Shown here piece by piece: positions 17,756 through 26,597 of a stretch of DNA of 64,000 bases. A program made the translations under genes and the position numbers. Origin of the DNA: Actinorhabdospora filicis (GTDB taxonomy: Bacteria > Actinomycetota > Actinomycetes > Mycobacteriales > Micromonosporaceae); the NCBI RefSeq assembly GCF_030269765.1, contig NZ_BSTX01000003.1:1-64000 (forward strand), given 5' to 3'. The notes below the pieces were generated by a model. The model had not been told where the DNA came from, ran no database searches, and saw only the letters and a program-made list of their open reading frames with translations. Numbering within the stretch: the stretch's first letter is position 1; each line of letters starts with the position of its first letter.

Positions 17756-18025
17756 GTGGCGAACATCAAGTCCCAGATCAAGCGCAACCGGCAGAACGAG
17801 AAGGCCCGGCTGCGCAACAAGGCCGTGAAGTCGTCGCTGAAGACCGCCATCCGGAAGTTCCGCGAGGCTGTCGACGCCGGTGACCACACCACCGCCCAGG
17901 CGCACGCCAAGGCCGCCAGCCGCGCGCTGGACAAGGCCGCCAGCAAGGGCATCATCCACAAGAACCAGGCCGCCAACCGCAAGTCGTCGATCGACAAGGT
18001 CGCCAACGGGCTCGGCGCCGAGTAG
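17756..18025 (+). CDS. rpsT: 30S ribosomal protein S20
   Basis: The 89-residue basic protein starts ANIKSQIKRNRQNEKAR after the initiator and contains the S20 helices ending KNQAANRKSSIDK. It binds 16S rRNA early in 30S assembly. GTG 17756 is used, with only a weak ribosome site; in-frame codons further upstream lack homology. A terminator follows. Confidence 0.97.
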   Translation: MANIKSQIKRNRQNEKARLRNKAVKSSLKTAIRKFREAVDAGDHTTAQAHAKAASRALDKAASKGIIHKNQAANRKSSIDKVANGLGAE

Positions 18026-18054
18026 TTCTCGGGATACGGCTCTACTGAGCTTTG

Positions 18055-18086
18055 AAAAAGGCCCCGCCATCGGCGGGGCCTTTTTC
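18055..18086 (+). terminator. Rho-independent terminator of rpsT
   Basis: The inverted repeat AAAAAGGCCCCGCC and GGCGGGGCCTTTTT with a four-base loop follows rpsT. The A and T runs on both sides let it stop transcription from either strand, including the convergent MBL gene. Confidence 0.93.
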
Positions 18087-18124
18087 GTGTCCTCGTGCCT
18101 GGGCCGGCCCGGGTGTGATCGCGC

Positions 18125-18940
18125 CTACGCCGCGCCCAGCGCCGAGACGGCCACGAACGGCTCGCCCAGGTGCGGGGTCGCCAGGGTCGCGTCCATGTCG
18201 CGCAGCTCGTTCAGCAGGCGGACGCGGGAGTCGCGGGCCACGTCCTCGTTGATCTCGTGGGAGTAGCCCATGCCCGGGTACAGCAGCTGGATCGCGTGGA
18301 CCAGCAGGTCGCCGGTGACCGCGACCAGGTCCTCGCCGTCGCGGACGAGGACCGACTGGTGCCCGGGAGTGTGCCCGGGGGTGGCCACGACCCGGACGGG
18401 CCCGGCGAGGCGCTTGTCACCGTCGATGGCCCACAGCTGCCCGTTCTCGCGCAGCGGCCGCAGCAGGAGGTCGTCCAGGCGCGGGTTGAGGGAGGCCACG
18501 GCGTCCACGTCGCCCTTGCCGATGACGTAGCGGGCCGAGGGGAAGAATGGCTTGCCCTCCACCACGGCCCACCCGACGTGGTCGGTGTGCAGGTGGGTCA
18601 GGACGACGGTGTCGATGTCGGCCGGGGCGATCCCGGCCTTCTCCAGCTCGCCCGGCAGCACGCCGGGGACGGGCGCCCAGGTGGCGGCGGGTGAGCCGGC
18701 CGGGCCGATGCCGGCGTCGATGAGGATGACGCGGCCGTCGGGCAGGCGCACCGCGAAGGCGCGGAAGTTCAGCCACCAGCGGCCGTCCTCCGTCACGGCC
18801 GCGGGATCGAAGGCGTCGGCGGCGGCCCACTGTTCGGGGGTCGCCGAGGGGAAGGCGGTGGCGCGGGGCGCGAAGAAGGGACCGGCCCCGTCTTCGAGGG
18901 CGATGATCTCGGTCGCGCCCAGGCGTCTGATCACAGGCAT
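18125..18940 (-). CDS. MBL-fold metallo-hydrolase
   Basis: The 271-residue protein has the metallo-beta-lactamase motif HLHTDHVGW (about residue 115), the GHTPGHQSV second His strand and a later Asp/His (TPHLGEPF). It resembles N-acyl homoserine lactonase-like or generic MBL hydrolases; the substrate is unknown. It is convergent with rpsT and divergent from the MOSC gene, with about 37 bp between starts. Confidence 0.88.
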   Translation of the reverse strand: MPVIRRLGATEIIALEDGAGPFFAPRATAFPSATPEQWAAADAFDPAAVTEDGRWWLNFRAFAVRLPDGRVILIDAGIGPAGSPAATWAPVPGVLPGELEKAGIAPADIDTVVLTHLHTDHVGWAVVEGKPFFPSARYVIGKGDVDAVASLNPRLDDLLLRPLRENGQLWAIDGDKRLAGPVRVVATPGHTPGHQSVLVRDGEDLVAVTGDLLVHAIQLLYPGMGYSHEINEDVARDSRVRLLNELRDMDATLATPHLGEPFVAVSALGAA

Positions 18941-18977
18941 GGCGTGACATTAATCGGCGGCCGGTTAGCGTGTGCGC

Positions 18978-19604
18978 ATGAGGCTTGAGACGGTGAACCT
19001 GGGTGTGGAGCGGACCGGCGAGTGGGCGGGGAGCCTGAAGCGGACCGGGATCGACAAGCGTCCCGCCGGGGGACGGGTGATGCTGCGGCGCCTGGGCGTC
19101 GACGGCGACGTGATCATCGACATGAAGAACCACGGCGGCGAGGACCAGGCCGTCTACGCCTACGCGCGCGAGGACGCCGCGTGGTGGGCGAAGGAGCTGG
19201 ACCGCGAGATCGCCCCCGGCGGTTTCGGCGAGAACCTCTCCACCAGCGGGCTCGACATCACCGGCGCGCTCATCGGCGAGCGGTGGGCGATCGGGGACGC
19301 GGTGGTCGAGGTGGCCAGTGTGCGGATTCCGTGCCGGACCTTCGCGGGGTTCTGGGACGTCAAGGACCTCATCAAGCGCTTCACCAACCGCGCGGTGCCG
19401 GGCGCGTACCTGCGGGTGATCGAGGAGGGCGCGGTGGGCGCCGGTGACGCCATCGAGGTGGTGCACCGTCCCGTGGAGCACGATCTGACCGTGGGTGAGC
19501 TGTTCCGGGCGCTGACCACCGAGCCGGAGCTGCTGCCGAAGGTGCTGACGGCTAGCGCGGTCGCGGCGAACGTGCGGGAGAAGGCGGAGAAGCGCGTGGG
19601 CTGA
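18978..19604 (+). CDS. MOSC domain-containing protein (YiiM-like)
   Basis: The 208-residue protein has the MOSC core: DGDVIIDMKNHGGEDQAV, then GGFGENLS and PCRTF with a conserved Cys. It resembles YiiM, which detoxifies N-hydroxylated base analogues using molybdenum cofactor. ATG 18978 is preceded by TAGCGT and six bases, predicting leaderless translation. Its 3' end overlaps the convergent Lrp-family gene by about 53 bp. Confidence 0.88.
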   Translation: MRLETVNLGVERTGEWAGSLKRTGIDKRPAGGRVMLRRLGVDGDVIIDMKNHGGEDQAVYAYAREDAAWWAKELDREIAPGGFGENLSTSGLDITGALIGERWAIGDAVVEVASVRIPCRTFAGFWDVKDLIKRFTNRAVPGAYLRVIEEGAVGAGDAIEVVHRPVEHDLTVGELFRALTTEPELLPKVLTASAVAANVREKAEKRVG

Positions 19605-20073
19605 CCGGTGGCAGGAGGGGCGGGCCGTCCCACTGCTCGAAGATCAGGTTGGTGTGGACGTGGGAGACCTCCGGCCGCGCGGTGAACTCGTCGAGGACGA
19701 GGCGCTGGAGGTCGCCGACGCCGGGTACGGCCACGTGCACGAGGAAGTCGTCGGGTCCGGCGAGGTGGAAGACGGCGCGGACCTCGGGCAGCGCGCGGGC
19801 GTGGGCGACGAACTCGGCGACGAGGGGCCGCCGGTGGGGCTGGACGCGCACGGCGATGAAGGCCTGGAGGGGGCGGCCGAGGGCGCCGGCGTCGAGGCGG
19901 ACGGTGTAGCCGGTGATGACCCCGGCGTCGCGCAGGCGGCGGACGCGGTCCAGGCACGTCGAGGGCGCCAGGTGGACCGCGGCGGCCAGGTCGCGGTTGG
20001 TGATCCGCGCGTCGTTCTGCAGAACGCGGAGAATACGCAGGTCGACCGTGTCCAGGGGCACGTTTTCGGGCAT
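19552..20073 (-). CDS. Lrp/AsnC family transcriptional regulator
   Basis: The 173-residue protein has an N-terminal winged HTH (LDTVDLRILRVLQNDARITNR, STCLDRVRRL) and the C-terminal RAM ligand domain (VRAVFHLAGPDDFLVHV). The last ~20 residues are Pro/Ser/Arg-rich and come from the overlap with the MOSC gene. It is divergent from the PLP enzyme at 20133, which it probably controls in response to an amino acid, as in mdeR-mdeA pairs (inference). Confidence 0.92.
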   Translation of the reverse strand: MPENVPLDTVDLRILRVLQNDARITNRDLAAAVHLAPSTCLDRVRRLRDAGVITGYTVRLDAGALGRPLQAFIAVRVQPHRRPLVAEFVAHARALPEVRAVFHLAGPDDFLVHVAVPGVGDLQRLVLDEFTARPEVSHVHTNLIFEQWDGPPLLPPVSPRASPPSPARSPRPR

Positions 20074-20132
20074 GGGCCGAACGATATCCGGCGTGGGCCC
20101 GGTGTGGCCGGTGGAGTGGCCAGACTGCCGCC

Positions 20133-21284
20133 ATGACGCAGACCCATGGTTTCGCCACCCGTGCCGTGCACGCCGGGCGGGACGATCTCGCCGAGCTCGG
20201 TGTGCACGCGGTGCCCATCGACCTGTCCACCACCTATCCGGCCGTCGACTGCGCGCTGGAGGCGGCGCGCATCGAGGAGTTCGCCGCCGGGCGCCAGCCC
20301 GAGGGCTCGCCGATCTACCAGCGCCTGCACAACCCGACGGTGGCGCGTTTCGAGGCCGCGCTGGCCGAGCTGGAGGGCGCGGAGGCGGGTGTGGCCTTCG
20401 CCTCGGGCATGGCGGCGATGAGCGCGTGCCTGCTGGCGGTCGCGGCGGCGGGCAAGCCGCACGTGGTCGCCGTCCGGCCGCTGTACGGGGGTTCGGACCA
20501 CCTGCTCGGCAGCGGGCTGCTGGGCACGTCGGTGACGTGGGTGGACGCCGATGGTGTGGCCGGTGCGATCCGTCCCGACACCGGGCTGGTGGTCGTGGAG
20601 ACCCCGGCGAACCCGACGCTGACCGAGCTGGACCTGGCGGAGCTGTCGCGGGCGGCGGGTGCGGTCCCGCTGCTGGCGGACAACACCTTCGCCACGCCGG
20701 TGCTGCAGCGGCCCATCGAGCACGGGGCCTCGATCGTGCTGCACTCGGCGACGAAGTTCCTGGGCGGGCACGGCGACGTGCTCGGCGGGATCGTGGCCTG
20801 TGACGAGGCCTTCGCGCGGCGGGTCCGGCAGATCCGGGTCGCCACCGGCGGGATCATGCATCCCCTGGCGGCGTACCTGCTGGTGCGGGGGCTGTCGACG
20901 CTGCCGGTGCGGGTGAAGGCGGCGCAGGCGAGCGCGCACGAGCTGGCGCTGCGGCTGCGGGAGCACCCGGCGGTCGGCGAGGTCCACTATCCGGGGCTGG
21001 CCGAGGGCCGTCCGGGGCAGATGAGCGGTGGGGGCGCGCTGGTGGCCTTCGCCACGCCGAACGCGGCGAAGGTGGTGGCGGCGGTGGAGCTGATCACGCC
21101 CGCGGTGAGCCTGGGCAGTGTCGACACCCTCATTCAGCACCCGTCGTCGCTGACGCACCGGGTGGTGGGGGAGGCCGACCGGCACGCGGGCGGCATCGGT
21201 GAGGACCTGCTGCGGATCTCGGTGGGCCTGGAGGACGTCGAGGACCTGTGGGCGGACCTGGCGCAGGCCCTGGACCGCTCCTGA
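20133..21284 (+). CDS. Cys/Met metabolism PLP-dependent enzyme (gamma-lyase/gamma-synthase type)
   Basis: The 383-residue protein belongs to the transsulfuration fold-type I family. FATRAVHAG is at the N-terminus, YGGSDHLL lies in the PLP pocket, and the PLP lysine is in HSATKFLGGHGD. The C-terminal SLGSVDTLIQHPSS is typical of cystathionine/methionine gamma-lyases and cystathionine gamma-synthases. These cannot be told apart here; the divergent Lrp gene makes methionine gamma-lyase attractive. A strong hairpin follows. Confidence 0.9.
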   Translation: MTQTHGFATRAVHAGRDDLAELGVHAVPIDLSTTYPAVDCALEAARIEEFAAGRQPEGSPIYQRLHNPTVARFEAALAELEGAEAGVAFASGMAAMSACLLAVAAAGKPHVVAVRPLYGGSDHLLGSGLLGTSVTWVDADGVAGAIRPDTGLVVVETPANPTLTELDLAELSRAAGAVPLLADNTFATPVLQRPIEHGASIVLHSATKFLGGHGDVLGGIVACDEAFARRVRQIRVATGGIMHPLAAYLLVRGLSTLPVRVKAAQASAHELALRLREHPAVGEVHYPGLAEGRPGQMSGGGALVAFATPNAAKVVAAVELITPAVSLGSVDTLIQHPSSLTHRVVGEADRHAGGIGEDLLRISVGLEDVEDLWADLAQALDRS

Positions 21285-21290
21285 GACGCG

Positions 21291-21320
21291 CGACGGCCCC
21301 GGCTTGAGCCGGGGCCGTCG
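21291..21320. terminator. Bidirectional hairpin between convergent genes
   Basis: Perfect 13-bp arms CGACGGCCCCGGC and GCCGGGGCCGTCG with a TTGA loop lie between two convergent genes, without a U tract. This type of terminator is common in actinomycetes. Confidence 0.8.
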
Positions 21321-21333
21321 TCACGAGCGCGGG

Positions 21334-22176
21334 TCAGGCCGCTTCGCCTACCGCGGCGATGACGACCTTGTCGGTGGCGTCCTCGCCTTCGGCTTCGTTC
21401 CATTCGCCGGAGGAGGCGGTCCACTCGCGTCCGGCGTAGACCACGCGGGAGACGCCCAGGTCGCCGGCGTGGGCGACCAGCCAGTGGGCGGTCTGCCAGC
21501 CGTGCGCGCCGTCGACGCGGATGGTGGTGCCGTCGGTCTCCACGTCCAGCTCCGACCAGTCCAGGTCCAGCGCGCCGGTGACGGCGGCGACGGCGGCGGG
21601 GCCGGTGAGGTCGTTCTGCTTGACGCGGCAGGCCACGGCGGCGTCGACCTGGCCGCGCAGGGCGTCGGTGAGGGTCTGGGCCTCGTCGGCCCACTGCTCG
21701 TAGGCGTCGGGGTAGGCCGAGCGCTGGACGGCCTGGGCGGCGTCGGTGACGCGCATGTCCTCCCAGTCCTCGACCTTCTTGAGGGCCTGGAAGAACTTCT
21801 TCGTGGCGTAGCGCGGGTCCTGGATCTGCTCCGGTGTGCCCCAGCCCTGGCTGGGACGCTGCTGGAACAGCCCGAGTGAGTCGCGGTCGCCGTGCTCGAT
21901 GTTCTCCAGCCGCGACTCCTGGAACGCCGTCGCCAGCGCGACGACGACGGCCCGGTCGGGCATGTCCATCGCGGTGGCCACGGCGGTGATGGTGGCCGCG
22001 TTGGACGCCTGCGTCAGGTCGACGCGCAGTGTGCTCTGGTCGGCGCCGGTCATCGTGCAGGACGCCGCCTGGAACGGGTTGGGGATCTCGGCGTCCATGA
22101 TCCGGGCGACGACATAGCCGCCGCCGGCCACGGCGGCCACGGCGAGCAGCGCCGTCAGCACGTGCTTGGCGCGCAT
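21334..22176 (-). CDS. Membrane-anchored lysozyme-fold-like protein of unknown function
   Basis: The 280-residue protein has an N-terminal membrane segment (residues 5-25). The segment LATAFQESRLENI followed by SLGLFQQRPSQGWG resembles the catalytic Glu and surrounding fold of lytic transglycosylases, and database entries of this type are often mislabelled heavy metal transporters. The C-terminal part is unassigned. ATG 22176 has GAGGAGG nine bases upstream, which favours it over GTG 22185. It lies downstream of the enoyl-CoA hydratase gene and may be cotranscribed. Confidence 0.72.
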   Translation of the reverse strand: MRAKHVLTALLAVAAVAGGGYVVARIMDAEIPNPFQAASCTMTGADQSTLRVDLTQASNAATITAVATAMDMPDRAVVVALATAFQESRLENIEHGDRDSLGLFQQRPSQGWGTPEQIQDPRYATKKFFQALKKVEDWEDMRVTDAAQAVQRSAYPDAYEQWADEAQTLTDALRGQVDAAVACRVKQNDLTGPAAVAAVTGALDLDWSELDVETDGTTIRVDGAHGWQTAHWLVAHAGDLGVSRVVYAGREWTASSGEWNEAEGEDATDKVVIAAVGEAA

Positions 22177-22212
22177 CGGCGGCACCTCCTCGTCAGTTGG
22201 GTCTCATCGAGG

Positions 22213-23013
22213 TTACGGCTCGGCAACAACCGGCGGCATCCACCGGGGGTCCCGACGTTCGCGGAAGGCCGCCACACCCTCGCGGCCCTCCTCCGACAGG
22301 AAGAACGCGGCGGACTCGGCGGCGAGTTCGCTCAGCTCGGCGCGGATATCGGTGTCGTGTCTGCGCCGCAGCAGTGCCTTGGCTCCGGACAGGGCCCCGG
22401 GGGCGCCCTTGACCAGCGCGGACACATAGTTCATGACCGTGGTGTCGAGTTCGGAGGGCGGGACGGCGCGGGTGACCAGACCCACACTCGCCGCGCGGTA
22501 TCCGTCGAAGACCTCGCCGGTCAGATACAGCTCGGCGGCCGCGCGCGGCGACAGGCGGCGCAGCACGGTCGCCGAGATCACCGCCGGGATCACGCCGAGG
22601 CGGACCTCGCTGAAGGCGAAGGTGGAGTCGGTGCGGCAGACGGCGATGTCGGCGGCGGCGATCAGGCCCAGGCCGCCGGCGCGGGCGGGGCCGCCGACCT
22701 TGGCCACGATCGGCTTGGGGTGCTCCCACAGGGCCGCCAGCAGGTCCACCAGCTTGGCGGCCGGTACCTGCCCGGCCTCGCGCGCGGCGGCGGTCTCGGT
22801 GAGGTCGGCGCCGGAGCAGAAGACCGTCCCGGTGTGGTCGAGGACGACGACGCGCGCGTCATCGTCGGTGGCGGCGTCGTCGAGGGCGGACAGGAACTGC
22901 TCCATCAGCGGCGTCGACAGCGCGTTGCGGTTGTGGTCGCTGTCGAGGGTGATGGTCGCCACCCCATTTGTGGTGGTATGGCGGACGAGCTGGCTGGGTG
23001 TGTCAGTCGGCAT
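22213..23013 (-). CDS. Enoyl-CoA hydratase/isomerase family protein
   Basis: The 266-residue crotonase-fold protein has the oxyanion segments DHTGTVFCSGADL and ARAGGLGLIAAADIAV. It probably hydrates or isomerises an enoyl-CoA in fatty-acid or amino-acid breakdown. A TAGCGT -10 box sits six bases before ATG 23013, which predicts leaderless translation and overlaps the hemW -10 box on the other strand. Confidence 0.92.
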   Translation of the reverse strand: MPTDTPSQLVRHTTTNGVATITLDSDHNRNALSTPLMEQFLSALDDAATDDDARVVVLDHTGTVFCSGADLTETAAAREAGQVPAAKLVDLLAALWEHPKPIVAKVGGPARAGGLGLIAAADIAVCRTDSTFAFSEVRLGVIPAVISATVLRRLSPRAAAELYLTGEVFDGYRAASVGLVTRAVPPSELDTTVMNYVSALVKGAPGALSGAKALLRRRHDTDIRAELSELAAESAAFFLSEEGREGVAAFRERRDPRWMPPVVAEP

Positions 23014-23018
23014 GCCCG

Positions 23019-23025
23019 TACGCTA
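23019..23025. promoter_or_regulatory. Overlapping divergent -10 boxes of two leaderless genes
   Basis: On the plus strand TACGCT (23019-23024) is followed by seven bases and hemW GTG 23032. On the minus strand TAGCGT (23025-23020) is followed by six bases and the hydratase ATG at 23013. The whole intergenic gap is 18 bp, so the two promoters share their core and probably compete (inference). Confidence 0.7.
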
Positions 23026-23031
23026 GCGCCC

Positions 23032-24252
23032 GTGCCTGGAGTACTGCCGGACGGTGAGCCGGTCCCCGCCACCGGTGAGCTTCCCGCCACCGCCCTCGCC
23101 CGCGCGGGTGAGCGCGGTTTCGGTGTGTACGTCCACATCCCCTTCTGCGCCTCGCGCTGCGGGTACTGCGACTTCAACACCTACACCGCCGCCGAGCTCG
23201 CCGGGGGTGTGACGCGCGAGTCGTACGCCGACCTGGTGCTCGCCGAGATCGCGCTGTCCAAACGCGTGCTGGACGGCGTCAAGGCGCCCGTCGAGACGGT
23301 GTTCTTCGGCGGCGGGACGCCCACGCTGCTCCCGGCCGCCGACCTGGGCCGCATCCTCCACGCCGTCGACGACGCCTTCGGGCTCGCGCCGGGCGCCGAG
23401 GTCACCACCGAGGCCAACCCCGAGTCGGTCGACCCGGCCTACCTGCGCGAACTGCGCGCCGCCGGGTTCACGCGCGTGTCGCTGGGCATGCAGTCGGCCG
23501 CGCGGCACGTCCTGGCGATCCTCGACCGCAAGCACACCCCCGGACGTGCCGTCGAGGCCGCCCGCGAGGCCCGCGAGGCCGGTTTCGAGCACGTCAACCT
23601 CGACCTGATCTACTCCACGCCCGGTGAGACCGCCGCCGACTGGGACGCCAGCCTGACCGCCGCCATCGGCGCCGGCGTCGACCACGTCTCGGCCTACTCC
23701 CTGATCGTGGAGGACGGCACCCGCCTGGCCGGGCGCGTCCGCCGCGGCGAGCTCGCCGTCCCCGACGACGACGTGGCCGCCGACCGCTACCTCGCCGCCG
23801 ACGCCGCCCTGAGCGCCGCCGGGCTCGGCTGGTACGAGGTCTCCAACTGGGCCGCCTCGGAGGCCGCCCGCTGCCGCCACAACCTCCTGTACTGGCGCGG
23901 CGGCGACTGGTGGGGCTACGGGCCCGGCGCGCACAGCCACGTCGGGGGCGTCCGCTGGTGGAACGCCCGCCACCCCTCGGCCTACGCCGCCAGGCTCGCC
24001 GAGGGCGCCTCGCCCGGGCACGGCCGCGAGCTGCTGAGCGCCGAAGATGAATACATCGAGGACGTGCTGTTGCGAATCCGTCTCGCAGAGGGACTGCCGG
24101 TATCGTCATTGCGTGCGCCGGGTCGCCACGCGGCTACGCTCGCGGCGGCCGACGGACTTCTGGACTCCGCCGCGCTCGCCGACGGACGCGCGGTGCTGAC
24201 CTTGCGCGGACGGCTGCTGGCCGACGCGGTGGTCCGAGACCTGCTGCCCTGA
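23032..24252 (+). CDS. hemW: Radical SAM haem chaperone HemW
   Basis: The 406-residue radical SAM protein has the cluster motif CASRCGYCDF with VHIPFC before it, GGGTPTLL, and the HemN/HemW C-terminal region (YEVSNWAASEAARCRHNLLYW). HemW inserts haem into respiratory proteins; such genes were formerly called coproporphyrinogen oxidases. The longer open frame upstream is rejected because homology starts at GTG 23032. It sits just before hrcA-dnaJ as in other actinobacteria. Confidence 0.93.
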   Translation: MPGVLPDGEPVPATGELPATALARAGERGFGVYVHIPFCASRCGYCDFNTYTAAELAGGVTRESYADLVLAEIALSKRVLDGVKAPVETVFFGGGTPTLLPAADLGRILHAVDDAFGLAPGAEVTTEANPESVDPAYLRELRAAGFTRVSLGMQSAARHVLAILDRKHTPGRAVEAAREAREAGFEHVNLDLIYSTPGETAADWDASLTAAIGAGVDHVSAYSLIVEDGTRLAGRVRRGELAVPDDDVAADRYLAADAALSAAGLGWYEVSNWAASEAARCRHNLLYWRGGDWWGYGPGAHSHVGGVRWWNARHPSAYAARLAEGASPGHGRELLSAEDEYIEDVLLRIRLAEGLPVSSLRAPGRHAATLAAADGLLDSAALADGRAVLTLRGRLLADAVVRDLLP

Positions 24253-24284
24253 TCCCCCGGGCGGCCCGCCCGAACAGGATCACG

Positions 24285-25436
24285 ATGGCACGACGAAGAC
24301 CCCGGCACGCCGCCCCTCCCCGCTTCGACCCCCGCCTGCTGGGAGTCACCCTGCTGGCGGCCGTCATCGCCGCCGCCGGTGCCGCCACCGTCATCCTGGT
24401 GCCCGCCCGGGACGCCTCGATCCGGCCGGGCGCGGCGATCGCGCCCACCGCGTCGGTCACCCCCGAGTCGGCCGCGCCGCCGACCATCACCATCACCGGT
24501 ACCGGCGACATCATCATGGGCTCGGCCCCCGACCGGCTGCCGGCCGAGCCGGAGGGCTTCTTCGACGCCGTCGCCCCCGCCCTGGCCGGTGACCTGCTGT
24601 CGGGCAACTTCGAGGGCGCGCTCACCGAGATCGCCAAGTCCGGCAAGTGCGGTGACCCGCCGGTGGCCAACTGTGACGCGTTCCGGATGCCGCCGGAGTA
24701 CGCGCGCGTCATCGCCGAGGCCGGTTTCGACGTGGTCAACCTGGCCAACAACCACACCCTCGACTACGGCACCGACGGCCTGGCCGACACCCGCGAGGCC
24801 TTCAGCGCGGCGGGTGTGGAGTACACCGGGATGCGCGGCCAGTACGCCGAGCTGACCTTCGAGGGCGTGCGCGTGGCGGTCCTGGGCGTCTCGCCCTACT
24901 CGTGGTCGCAGGACGTCCACGACATCGAGGGCACCGCCGCGCTGGTCGAGGCCGCCGGTGAGCGCAATGACCTCGTCGTGGTGAACATGCAGGCCGGGGG
25001 AGAGGGCCGCGACCGGGACCACGTGGTGCGCGGCGAGGAGACCTTCCTCGGGGAGAACCGCGGGGACGTGGTGCGCTTCGCGCACGCCGTCATCGACGCC
25101 GGGGCCGACCTCGTCCTGGGGCACGGGCCGCACGTGCTGCGCGGCATGGAGTTCTACAAGGGCCGCCTCATCGCCTACAGCCTGGGCAACTTCGCCGGGT
25201 ACCGGGTGCTGGCCACCGAGGGCAACCGCGGGATCGGTGCCACGGTGAGTGTGACGTTGGCCATCGACGGCACGTGGGTCGACGGCGTCCTGCACGCGAC
25301 GCGGATGACCGCCGACGGGCGCCCGGCGCTCGACCCGGACAACACCGCCCATGAGCTGTCCAACCGTCTCTCGCGCGACGACTTCGCCGGGACGGCGGCG
25401 CTGGTGACCGAAGGTGGCCGCATCACTCCGCCGTGA
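24285..25436 (+). CDS. CapA family protein (poly-gamma-glutamate/cell envelope type)
   Basis: The 383-residue protein has an N-terminal membrane helix (about residues 18-37), then a CapA/PGA-type calcineurin-like domain: TGDIIMGS, GNFEGALT, NLANNHTLDYG, GHGPHVLRGMEFYKGR and SLGNFAGY. It would act outside the membrane on the cell surface. The exact substrate is not known, and no capBC genes are near. Confidence 0.85.
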   Translation: MARRRPRHAAPPRFDPRLLGVTLLAAVIAAAGAATVILVPARDASIRPGAAIAPTASVTPESAAPPTITITGTGDIIMGSAPDRLPAEPEGFFDAVAPALAGDLLSGNFEGALTEIAKSGKCGDPPVANCDAFRMPPEYARVIAEAGFDVVNLANNHTLDYGTDGLADTREAFSAAGVEYTGMRGQYAELTFEGVRVAVLGVSPYSWSQDVHDIEGTAALVEAAGERNDLVVVNMQAGGEGRDRDHVVRGEETFLGENRGDVVRFAHAVIDAGADLVLGHGPHVLRGMEFYKGRLIAYSLGNFAGYRVLATEGNRGIGATVSVTLAIDGTWVDGVLHATRMTADGRPALDPDNTAHELSNRLSRDDFAGTAALVTEGGRITPP

Positions 25437-25466
25437 TCGAGGGGGCGAACTGTCGCCGAACGCCAG

Positions 25467-25497
25467 TAGACTGGCACTCAATTGAGCCGAGTGCCAG
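25467..25497. promoter_or_regulatory. CIRCE operator overlapping the hrcA promoter
   Basis: CTGGCACTC and GAGTGCCAG (25471-25479 and 25489-25497) separated by exactly nine bases match the CIRCE inverted repeat bound by HrcA. TAGACT at 25467-25472 fits a -10 box and overlaps the left arm, so bound HrcA would block polymerase. This is a heat-shock control point. Confidence 0.92.
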
Positions 25498-25525
25498 GGC
25501 GAACGCGTGAGGAGGGCGGCTCCCG

Positions 25526-26548
25526 ATGCCGATGGATGAGCGCAAGCTCGCGATTCTGCGCGCCATCGTCCAGGACTACGTCGAGACCCAGGAACCCGTC
25601 GGGAGCAAGTCGCTCGTGGAGCGGCACAACCTGCGGGTGTCGTCGGCCACCGTCCGCAACGACATGGCGGTCCTGGAGGAAGAGGGCTACATCCATCAGC
25701 CCCACACCTCCGCCGGGCGCGTGCCCACCGACAAGGGCTACCGGTTGTTCGTCGACCGGCTCAGCCAGGTCAAGCCGCTCTCGATCGCCGAGCGGCGCGC
25801 CGTCCACCGCTTCCTCGACGGCGCCCTCGACCTCGACGACGTCGTCCACCGGACCGTGCGGCTGCTGGCGCAGCTGACCCGGCAGGTCGCCGTCGTGCAG
25901 TACCCGAGCCTGTCGCGCAGCCGCGTCCGGCACCTGGAGCTGATCCCGCTGACCGGCAGCCGGCTCATGCTCGTCATGATCACCGACACCGGGCGCGTCG
26001 AGCAGCGCCTGGTGGAACTGCCCGGGCAGGTCGGCGAGGACGACGTGCTGGCCATGCGCCGCTTCATCAACGAGAAGCTCTCCGGCGCGCGCCTCACCGA
26101 GACCCCCGTGCTGATCCAGACGATGCTGGACGAGGTCGCGCTCACCCTGCGCCCGGCCATGACCAGCCTGTCCACGGTGCTCCTGGAGACCCTGGTCGAA
26201 CACCGCGAGGAACGCATCGCGCTGGCCGGGACCGCCAACCTCACCCGGCACGCCCTCGACTTCGCCGGGTCGCTGCGGCCTATCCTCGAAGCGCTGGAGG
26301 AGGAGGTCATCCTCCTCAAGCTCCTCGGCGAGGTGGACACCTCCGCCGCCCTGCACATCCGCATCGGAGACGAGAACGAGATCGCCGGACTGCGCGCGAC
26401 CTCCGTGGTCAGCAGCGGCTACGGCCCCGCCGGGGACGTGGTCGGCGGACTCGGCGTCCTCGGACCCACCCGGATGGACTACCCCGGCACCATCGCGGCG
26501 GTCCGCGCCGTCGCGCGGTACGTCGGCGAGGTCCTCGCCCAGAACTGA
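25526..26548 (+). CDS. hrcA: Heat-inducible transcription repressor HrcA
   Basis: The 340-residue protein has the winged HTH (SSATVRNDMAVLEEEGYIHQPH), the HrcA linker and the C-terminal domain with FINEKL and the DENEIAGLRATSVV region. It binds the CIRCE site upstream of its own gene. ATG 25526 is used, with GAGGAGG about 11 bases upstream; ATG 25532 is also possible. Confidence 0.96.
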   Translation: MPMDERKLAILRAIVQDYVETQEPVGSKSLVERHNLRVSSATVRNDMAVLEEEGYIHQPHTSAGRVPTDKGYRLFVDRLSQVKPLSIAERRAVHRFLDGALDLDDVVHRTVRLLAQLTRQVAVVQYPSLSRSRVRHLELIPLTGSRLMLVMITDTGRVEQRLVELPGQVGEDDVLAMRRFINEKLSGARLTETPVLIQTMLDEVALTLRPAMTSLSTVLLETLVEHREERIALAGTANLTRHALDFAGSLRPILEALEEEVILLKLLGEVDTSAALHIRIGDENEIAGLRATSVVSSGYGPAGDVVGGLGVLGPTRMDYPGTIAAVRAVARYVGEVLAQN

Positions 26549-26597
26549 CCCGTTCCATGTATTACCCGTTTGAGCTGTTGAGGCGATGAGAGCACAC

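Noticed and set aside
21892..23031. Extended N-terminus of hemW from 21892
   Set aside because: It runs antisense to two real genes; homology starts at GTG 23032.
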